Part shown: positions 56,091 through 64,000 of the stretch, in pieces
Layout: every line of letters starts with the position of its first letter
Numbering within the stretch: position 1 is the first letter of the stretch
The notes under the pieces: generated by a model
Told to the model about the DNA's origin: nothing
What the model saw: the letters and a program-made list of their open reading frames with translations, nothing else
The model's database searches: none
Program-made: the position numbers and the translations under genes
Assembly (NCBI GenBank): GCA_016802295.1
Contig: JAESIW010000207.1
Span: forward strand, 575,978 to 639,977
From: Brachionus rotundiformis
Lineage: Eukaryota > Rotifera > Eurotatoria > Ploima > Brachionidae
Reading direction: 5' to 3'
Length of the DNA stretch: 64,000 nucleotides

Positions 56091-57512
56091 ATTAAAATTT
56101 GAAAAGTTCTTCCAATATATTGGAAAAACTAAACTTTTATTATATATTTTAAAACTTTGTATTTACAAACCCACTCTGTATTTAGGAAAAGAATTTTGGT
56201 AAATATAGCTTTGCTTGGTGTATATACTCTTCTTGAATCAATGTGGTTTTAAGTTCAAAATAAGCATCCCAATTCTAGATCCTTCTGGAACTCGAATGGT
56301 ATTCTTGGGACAGGACATATTTTTGTTAGATAATCCGTCATCGAAATTATAATTAGATATTTACCAAAAAAATTTTATCATTGCCAAAATTTTGAATAAA
56401 AATTTGTTTCATTTTAAAATTTTATTTTAAATTAGAATCTTAATTGGTCTAATTTGACTTTGGTGTTTAAAGATGGCTGTATAATATGACCAACTTGATT
56501 AAGCGATTAGATTGAGTGATAGATTGCCACAGTTCAAAATTAGTTTAAAAATTCTTTTCTAATAGAAAACCTAAGATAATTGAATATTGTTTGCTCATCC
56601 TCTAAAAGCCTTGATAAAATAAATAATTTAGATTTAAATGTTAAATTAGATATTATAAAGTAAGGAAAAAATGTTTTATTATCTATCTATAAGCATTAAA
56701 TTCAGTTTATTATCAGCAAAGAAGATTTTTGACATATCTTCAATAAAGAAGTAGCGGTGCATGAAACCTCATTATAAAAGTCTTAGACAAATTTTTTGAA
56801 GTTGTTTGTTTTGGTGAAGTTCTAAGTCACCTTGTCCAAATTGTACCAATATCTGGCTGTCGAAAAGTTGAGTTACAATCCACAATTGATGTTGCGAAGT
56901 TTTTTCCTTTGAACATTTAGTCATAAGAATGCTTAGTACATCAGTTGTTAGACCTTATCCAGAGTTTTCCATGAATTTATCCATGACTTGAGCCTTTGCA
57001 GAAATGGTGATCTAAAATCAAAATATAATTACAACAAGATATCAGTGTGTTGTGTAGTCTTATTTTACTCGTAGCCAGAAAAATGGTCTAGATATATAAT
57101 GAATGATAAATGAATTGTTAAAAATTAAATTATCTCTTAATAAAATTAGTAAATTTTTAAATAGCTTGTCTCAGGATCAATAAGCATTTTTTAAATTAAC
57201 TATAGTCTAATTAAAAAAAAACAGTCTTCTTTTGAAAATTACTTTTTTAATAGACAAATTTTTTAAAATAAATATATTCTAATGTTTCTTCATGGGTTCA
57301 AGTATTTTTTTACCTAATTGCTTGTTGGTAATTTGTTCAATTAAGAATATACATCCTTGAAATATATTTTTTTAATGACTACTATAATTTTTGGTACTTT
57401 TTTAAAATCTTTACAAATTTAAACAAAGTTATTAAAATTTTATTTTATTAAAAAAAATATTAATAAATTAATTTCAAACAATAATAGTGATTTTGAAAAT
57501 CGTAAAAATAAA
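56091..57512. other. Intergenic, no supported gene
   Basis: Holds a 16-base perfect palindrome TTCCAATATATTGGAA (about 56110-56125). About 56740-57010 has a rather open minus-strand frame that I cannot identify. Confidence 0.4.
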
Positions 57513-58532
57513 TTAATAATTTTCCAGCTCCTTAGTCCATTTATTTTTCCACTGGGAAAATTGAATAATTGGTTCTACATTACTTTTATCCGAAATGCTA
57601 AAACCAAGCTCATTATTTTTGTTTTGAGGAAGGTTTTTTTTAGATGTTGAAGTAACAAGAACCTTATCTAAATAATTGACTCTCTTTTGCTGTGTTGTCT
57701 TATCTGATCGTTTATTTAATCTTAGTTTATCAAGTATTTCCATAGCATTGTCAATGTGCTGACTTACCAGCAGTTTTTTGTTCATCTCAATATCAGGCAG
57801 TGTTTCTCTGCTATCTGATTCGGAAAACAATTCCGATTTAGAGTAGTACAAACTATCTGTAAATTTGTTCTCAGGTGTCGAGTCTTTGGACGAAGGTGCC
57901 AAAAAAGACGAGGATTGGCTCAAACTTTTACGAAATTGAGCCGTAGAAGTGCGAGAAATTTTTCCTCTACACTCTGGATAAATGGACTCTATTTCATTTA
58001 TTATGGTGTCCTCTAGCGACTTCATAATTGCGTATTGACCATCTCTGGACAAAGTGCTTCCAAATCTGGGACTTTTATTTTTTTGTAGGCTTAAAGTGCT
58101 GTCCTCATTGGATTGTTTGTGTATTTCAGAGTCTGCTTCAAAGTCGCGAAGAGCATTGGAACTGGGTGCTTCGAAAACCGAGGTTCGCCGACTTGGATTT
58201 GATGAATACTTAAGCTGCTCAAATCGGTGTCTAAGCTCATCGTCCAAATACTTTGAAATTATAATTGACTTTTTTCTGTGACGATATTCCTTGATAAAGT
58301 ATTCTCGTTCTTTTTCGTTCATGTTGTCATAGCTGACAGAAGAAGCCGACGAAAAGTCCGAGTCATGACCAGAATTGAAAACACTCAGTCGCCGGTTCAA
58401 CTGCTCGGCCTTGGCATATATGTTTGGCAAAAATTTCGGAGGCCTATTTGCCAATTCGTTTAGTTGTCTTATCTTGATTAGAGTTTTTTTGGAAAGTATT
58501 GGTTTGTCCACTAATGAATTTCGGCGTGACAT
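57513..58532 (-). CDS. Hypothetical Ser/Lys-rich disordered protein
   Basis: 339-residue single open frame from an ATG at 58532; not recognised. Ser-, Lys-, Asn- and Glu-rich, with many candidate kinase sites: RRNSLVDK at the N-terminus, RRLSVFNSG, RRTSVFEAP and KSLSQSSSF, several of the R-R-x-S type. A short helical segment lies mid-protein (EKEREYFIKEYRHRKKS). No signal peptide, membrane span or cysteines of note. The frame length and codon use against such an AT-rich background make it a credible gene, probably a phosphorylated scaffold or regulator, but no function can be assigned. Confidence 0.72.
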   Translation of the reverse strand: MSRRNSLVDKPILSKKTLIKIRQLNELANRPPKFLPNIYAKAEQLNRRLSVFNSGHDSDFSSASSVSYDNMNEKEREYFIKEYRHRKKSIIISKYLDDELRHRFEQLKYSSNPSRRTSVFEAPSSNALRDFEADSEIHKQSNEDSTLSLQKNKSPRFGSTLSRDGQYAIMKSLEDTIINEIESIYPECRGKISRTSTAQFRKSLSQSSSFLAPSSKDSTPENKFTDSLYYSKSELFSESDSRETLPDIEMNKKLLVSQHIDNAMEILDKLRLNKRSDKTTQQKRVNYLDKVLVTSTSKKNLPQNKNNELGFSISDKSNVEPIIQFSQWKNKWTKELENY

Positions 58533-59055
58533 ACTAAAATAAAATAATAAAAGAAAAAATTAGCTTTAAATTTTGTTTATTTTATAGTGTTTAATTTTAT
58601 CTTAAAAAAAAGCCTCACGAATTCACAGTTTTTGTTTACACCTGGATACCTAGACTTCTAATTTAATAATTTGCTCTAAACAATAGGGTCTGTAAAATGA
58701 TGTAAATTGAAATTAAATAATTTAAATAATTTTAACTATTGTCTTAGTAATTAAGAAAACAAACTAATAAAAATATATATTTTTGAATTTTAAATAAAAA
58801 AAACTTCTCGGAATGCGTAGCTCCTTAGGCTAATTAAAGGCTTCATTAGTTGTTTTATGGTAAATGTTTGTTTACGTGAATGAAACCAATGATACAAGGG
58901 AACATTTACTTAGCGCACTAGTTTGTTTACAATTATTTACATTTATTTATTTTTTTTAATTAGTCATTTTATTAATAAACCAATATTTATAAACAACCTG
59001 ATGGCAAAATAATTTCAGATAATGATTTTTTCTTTAAACTTCATTTTGAAATTGG
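58533..59055. other. Upstream region of the orphan gene
   Basis: AT-rich; no feature recognised. Confidence 0.4.
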
Positions 59056-59056
59056 T

Positions 59057-59200
59057 AAACTAATGGTGTAATGGTTCAAAGATGGTAGAAAGTCGAGGGT
59101 TCGATTTTCTCTGAAGGAGGAAATAAATTGAAGGGCTTTTTGGCAAGTGCGTAGGGCTAACTAGTCAATCATCCAGAAGAAGTAAAATGTCTGTGAACAT
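59057..59200 (+). repeat. tRNA-derived SINE
   Basis: Box A-like TGGTGTAATGG (59064-59074) and box B GGTTCGATT (59098-59106) are spaced as in tRNA genes. However, the surrounding sequence does not fold into a complete cloverleaf, so it is a SINE head and not a tRNA. The body contains GTGCGTAGGGCTAACTA, which recurs inverted at 10119-10135. Confidence 0.6.
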
Positions 59201-62200
59201 TAAATTCTAATCTATTATCCATTTTTTTTAAAAATGAGAATTTTTTGCAAAATGAACTTTACTAAACAGCAAAAGTACTTAAAATTAAAATGCCTTTGGT
59301 TAAATCATTTAAATTAATTAAAGCTAAAAATACTTAAATAACTGATATTTTTAGATCATGTCTAGTTTAAACAATAAATATTTGGTAATTAATTGCTGCA
59401 TTTGAAATAATAAAACTCGTGGAACTGACTTATCCAAGTAAGTATTTCTACCTGTTATATGCCTTGACTTTTTCATACATAACATTTTTTTAAATTAAAA
59501 TTTAAAAATTTTTTTTAATCTTTTATTAAAATATTCAATTTGGCCGATCTAGCTTTTAGATTTGAAAGAAAAAATATTTATTTTTACTAATGAATCAAAT
59601 AATTTGATGATAACCAAAGGCAGTTTGGGTATTTTCTTCCAGGCCAACAAAAACAATCAAAGTCGCAAAACTAAACCAAAAATAAAAAACAACATTATTT
59701 TTGAAAATTTTAATTTTACATAACAGTTTTATTAAATTTAATGATTCTCTAATTACAATCAAATATTAAAAAAAATAATTTCTTTTTTTTTTAATCGAAA
59801 TGATTTAATCTCAGCAATGATGATTGAATTAAAAATCTAATTGTTCTAGACCGAGCTTAGGGTGGCTAAATTTGGAAACTTTTCAGCTTAAACTTAAATA
59901 TGTGCCATATTTAAAAACTTTAAATTATGACATCCTTAACTAATTTATAAAGATTGAAATAGAAATAAGTTTTTTTTATTCTAAAATAAAAACAAAAGAG
60001 TGAAACCACTGCAAACGATATGATACATAGATGGTAAATTGGTTCTGCTCAAAGCCCAAAGATAAACCAAGCAAATAAATAGGTAAATGCTCTTAGAAGA
60101 GTTCAGTTATTATTTGTGAGCAAAATTAAATAAGTTTTCAGCAAATTAAATAATAAAAATCGTTTAGAAAAAAATTTGTTGATACAAATTACTCTAAAAC
60201 AAATAAATCCATAACAAATAGAAATAATAGTTTTTTATATGTACAATTTAAATCTACAACAATCTTGAGTTTGGATAAATTGCTTAATCCAATTACATAA
60301 ACATCAATTTATTCATTAAAAAATAAAAATAAATTCAACATTTTTTATAAATTTTTAAAAAAGCGTTAATCAGGAATCGAGAATTGATGGCAACCCAAAT
60401 TAAAAATGTGATTGTTCCGTACCAAAATCTCAAGAGGAAATATGGGTTTACTAAATCTAATTACGTAACAAAAAAAGAAAAAAACTAATTTTTTAATGCC
60501 ACTTAAAAATTTGAGCTCTCAACTGAAAAAAAATTTTTTTTTAATTTCTTTAAGGAAAATTGAATTTTTGATTACTTTTTTAGACATTCTTGAACACAAC
60601 AATACATTAATTGTTACATAACTTTGGTTGAAATAATGTTTGAGATCATGGTAGGATTAATCGAAACTAATGAAAATTTTAATTAAATTAGTGACAGAAA
60701 AAGTATAATTAAATAAAAAATTAAAATTTTTGTTTTAATTTTTATAATGTAAAGAATAAATTCGATTTTGATGTAAACTGGCTATTTTCTATTGTCCAGA
60801 AAAAAGGCTATGTTTCGCTGCCACTAGAATTAATTTGAAAAAATTCTCCTATTTATATGTCACTCTTAATTTCTACCCTAAGATATTTATAAACTATATA
60901 TAAGAAAAATATATTGAAATTTTGAGTAGAAGAAATAAAGGAAAGACTCAAATAGAAAATTTGTACAAGAGTTTAAAACTGAATTTATCAAAACTAATTT
61001 TTAGTTTTAATTCTAAAGAATGTAAAAATGAGCAGAGTGTCGTGTTTAAATAGTTGACTAACAGATTGGTACTTTGGCAAAAAGAAGAAATATTAAAGTC
61101 ATGTTTTTTATAAATAAATGTCAAGGAATTGTTTAAGGATTCAATTGAATCTCTACTGGTACTAATCGAGGCTTTTAAAATAGACAACCTAAATTATTTT
61201 GAATAAATATGACATAAGCAATTTACATGTTTATAAAATGAGTAACTATTTATTTTTAAATAAAAATTTAATAGTATTTTTTTTAATTTTTTATTAAATT
61301 TTATAAATTGACTGGAAAAAAGGTTTTTTTTCAAATAGTCATGAAAAGGTTCAAAAATCAGAAAAAAAATCAATTAATTTCTAATGATAAAATGAAGGCT
61401 TTTGTCATTTTGAAATTTGTGTATTTTTATTAAAATTTTTTAAACGATTGAACAAAATTAACACAAAAAGAATAGATAATTATTTTTGCTTTAACTTGAT
61501 AATTCAAAATTCAAATATCAAATGATTTTTATTTAATTTTTTTGCTCATTGATAAAAAATTGAAAAATAATTCACTGTGAACAAGAGATGTAGTTTTTTC
61601 ATAGCATAAATATTGAGCTTTTGCATTACCTATTAGATCTCCAGCATTTACCTAGTGAATACATATAACTTGTAAAAGACTTTATGTTTACTTAGTACTT
61701 TGGAAATACGACGAATGTGTTTGAATGAAAATATTTTGATTTTCTACAATATAATTCAATATAGTAAGGGCTTATTACACCTTTATTTTTTTACAAATAA
61801 AATAACAGAATTTAAATTATACTAAAAGAGAGTATTTTTTTACTTAATTTAATAAATTTGATAAAAAATTTTCAAAAGGGCGAATCTGCAGAAAAATTAA
61901 TAAACAGCTTATTCAGTAATTGATCTGAGTTTAACAATAACCAGAATTATGTTTAAAATAATTGTAGCGAAATATCCACTTAGCTAAAATGGTAAATTTA
62001 CTTGAAGGTAATGCACACTTGAAGGTCATGTTCAATACAAAATACCATTTTTATTCATCAATTTAATTCAGAGTTTTTCTTTGGATATTTGAATTAGTGT
62101 TCAAAATTTATGTAAAAATTGGTAAAATTCAAAATTTAAGGGGTAAATTTTGGTAAAAAATTGTAAATAACAAAAAAATATAAAAAATATTATTGTAAAA

Positions 62201-62395
62201 ATACACTTTTATTTATTATTTAAGAAAAATATTTAATTTCTTATTCAATAAAAATTTCTTATTTTTTGTTAGTCTAAGACTTTTCAACCTTTAGGTTGTT
62301 CGATGCTTTAGACCACGCACTACGGAATGTACAATTAAAAAGGACGAATTTTTTCAAGCTACCTTAAATAAAAATATATAAATAATAATAATAAT
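59201..62395. other. Long AT-rich intergenic stretch, no gene seen
   Basis: About 3.2 kb. A 79-codon minus-strand frame (61187-60948) has no recognisable motif. No inverted repeat or RNA gene that I can support. Confidence 0.5.
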
Positions 62396-62579
62396 AGAGG
62401 TTAGGTTTAGAGATTTATTAGCTGAGTATTTATTACCTTTCGGAGCAGAAAATTTTTACTCAGCTTTTAAATTACATCAAGACAATGATCCAAAACACAA
62501 ATCTAAATTATGTCAAAATTTCCTCTTCCATAACCATATTAATTGTACATGTTATAAAAATTTTAATTTAAAAAATTAG
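62396..62579 (+). mobile_element. Tc1/mariner transposase catalytic-domain fragment
   Basis: The frame to the stop at 62577-62579 reads LLAEYLLPFGAENFYSAF then KLHQDNDPKHKSKLCQNFL. This is the second-Asp block of Tc1 DDE transposases (normally QQDNDPKHTS). Sequence before and after is lost. Confidence 0.75.
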
Positions 62580-62801
62580 TCAACGTAGTAATTTTAAGGT
62601 GAAATTTAAGCCCAATCTAGTCAGATTTCATCATAGAAAAAGTACAAAGAAATATGTAAATTTATTCCAAATTTTAAAGTCTCCTTTTGATTTTTTTTAT
62701 TAAATTAAATCATTTTTATTAAATAATTATACTAAATAATTTACTCAACTCGACTCATTTAAAATTGAAATTTAAAATTTGACTCTTAATTAACATAAAT
62801 T

Positions 62802-63781
62802 ATGCAGGAAAATTCTATAAGCACTGGGTCAACCCTCATGAGGACACCGCAAAACACCAAGCAGCAGTATGTTGGTATTATATCCGAGACCTCAAAGCGA
62901 GCCAGATCTAAGACGAGCCCGGATGAGAGCCCAATGGAATCCCGTTATATAGAAGCGGCCGAGTTTGCATCTTGGAAAAATCGCTTGATAGTTTTAGAAG
63001 ACCTTGAATGGATTATCAAATCCAAAGATCAGACTATTGAAGAACTGTCCAAAAAGGTTGAATCTTATGGTCAAATAATTGAAAATCTAACAAAAAGAGT
63101 GGATCAACTAGAGAACAAAGATGCTGATAATCTAAGCGAAATAGAAAAAATAAAAAACGATGTGAAAGAGACTAAATTAACGGCAACAAAATCCAATATT
63201 GGTAGTAAATGGGTACAAGTGGCAAGCAGAGGAGTTAAAACTATAAAAAAGCCTGTAGAACAATTAGTTATAGAAAATGCAACTATTAATGAATTCAATG
63301 AACGAGAAAAGAGAAAGAAAAATATCATTATCTATGGCATTCCTGAACCAGAGAATCAGAACTTAACCGAAAAAAATGCAGAAGATACACGATTAGCTAA
63401 TACGTGCTCAACTACTGGCTCATTAAAAGGCTTAATAATTCAATTACTTCAAGGAAAATTTTTCAGTTTATTGATAAATCTGATGTGAAGCCAGTTCACA
63501 CAAGGAGACTAAAATCAAAAGATCAAAGTAAGCCAGGACCTATCTTAGTAGAATTATCAGACCAAAGCTTAAGAAATCCAGTACTTTTGGCAGCAAAAAA
63601 ACTAAGATTAAGAGAATGTCATAAAAATATATATATTAGTCCTGATTTAACAGAAGCAGAAAGGAAATTGGACTATGAGTTACGACAAGAAAGAAACAGG
63701 CTAAATAATGAACTCGAGGAGAACTCACCCTTTCGATACGGTATCCGTGGAAATCAATTACAAAAAAATAAAAAAAGATAA
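62802..63781 (+). pseudogene. LINE ORF1 with one frameshift
   Basis: RNA-binding nucleocapsid-type ORF1 of a non-LTR element. Frame 1 from the ATG at 62802 has a coiled coil (EELSKKVESYGQIIENLTKR) and then KRKKNIIIYGIPEPE, the N-V/I-I-I-x-G-(I/V)-P-E signature. Near 63400 the frame slips by one and continues as DKSDVKPVHTRRLKSKDQ, GPILVELSDQSLRNPVLLAA and YISPDLTEAERKLDYELRQE to a stop at 63781. A single lesion in an otherwise intact, well-conserved ORF suggests a young copy, or an assembly/sequencing error. Confidence 0.85.
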
Positions 63782-64000
63782 TTTAGATGAAAGAATTATT
63801 AGAATCGTTAATTTTAATTGTAAAAATGTAAATAGCAACTATCTTTATGTATACGAACTACTCAACTCGAATGATATAATATACTTATGTGAAACCTGGC
63901 ACTTTGAAAATGATACGATTATAAAAGAATTCATGTCTAAATCAGAGGCATACTTTAAGTCGGCAATGGAATACAAACTCAAAAGAGGAAGACCTTATGG
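63747..64000 (+). mobile_element. LINE ORF2 start (AP endonuclease), cut by window edge
   Basis: The frame reads RIIRIVNFNCKNVNSNYLYV then NDIIYLCETWHFEND and KLKRGRPYG to the last base. N (in VNFN) and E (in CETW) are the first catalytic residues of APE-type LINE endonucleases; GRPYG is a conserved following block. It overlaps the end of ORF1 in another frame. The reverse transcriptase should lie to the right. Confidence 0.8.

Noticed and set aside
59057..59130. Free-standing tRNA gene
   Set aside because: Box A and B are present but the acceptor and anticodon stems do not pair convincingly; better explained as a SINE head.
60948..61187. 79-codon minus-strand frame
   Set aside because: No motif and expected by chance in 3 kb of AT-rich intergenic DNA.

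Overview
This is a very AT-rich animal genomic segment with no prokaryotic features. Genes are split by GT-AG introns, mostly about 50-60 bases long, with a few introns of 1-4 kb. The gene set (PIX-type RhoGEF, Gdown1/POLR2M, ACBD3/GCP60, AMN1, PPEF phosphatase, BTB-BACK-PHR protein, GPI-type Ig protein) is metazoan. The nucleoplasmin-FKBP fusion and the absence of any vertebrate hallmark suggest a protostome. The base composition, tiny introns and transposon mix would fit a monogonont rotifer such as Brachionus, but that is inference and not read from a diagnostic sequence.

Layout, left to right. 1-3709: 14 exons of an M1 aminopeptidase, cut by the left edge. 4.9-7.25 kb: a scrambled Ty3/gypsy element with a shared LTR, then a Tc1 scrap. 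7.57-8.98 kb (-): a secreted LRR protein. 9.4-11.2 kb: a hAT MITE, a SINE-like fragment, and a MITE carrying a LINE insertion. 12.0-13.1 kb (-): nucleoplasmin-like FKBP prolyl isomerase. 14.0-14.4 kb: LINE relic. 15.2-20.4 kb: PIX/ARHGEF7 in ten exons, followed 163 bases later by POLR2M (20.6-21.5 kb). 21.7-23.5 kb: a graveyard of piggyBac, LINE, gag and hAT pieces. 23.995-28.606 kb (-): a two-exon Ig-domain cell-surface gene whose 3.6 kb intron contains an intronless PPEF phosphatase on the other strand (25.0-26.8 kb). 30.7-36.9 kb: LINE and inverted-repeat elements around an orphan disordered protein (33.0-33.8 kb, -). 37.5-38.25 kb (-): the 3' part of AMN1. 39.2-40.2 kb: LINE. 40.6-42.2 kb (-): BTB-BACK-PHR protein. 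44.5-47.4 kb: ACBD3 in seven exons. 47.8-56 kb: palindromic elements, LINE, Tc1 and hAT copies. 57.5-58.5 kb (-): a second orphan disordered protein. 59.1 kb: a tRNA-derived SINE. 62.4 kb: Tc1 fragment. 62.8 kb to the right edge: a LINE with ORF1 and the start of the ORF2 endonuclease.

The host genes are unrelated housekeeping and signalling genes (Golgi organisation, cytoskeletal GEF signalling, Pol II regulation, calcium-responsive phosphatase, ubiquitin-adaptor type proteins); I see no shared pathway. The distinctive content is the dense nested transposon landscape. Several elements can be delimited to the base by target-site duplications. I found no CRISPR, no rRNA, no convincing free-standing tRNA and no obviously novel defence or biosynthetic system. 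Exon models below were built by hand from splice signals, frame continuity and family motifs; for every multi-exon model given as complete the exon lengths sum to a multiple of three.
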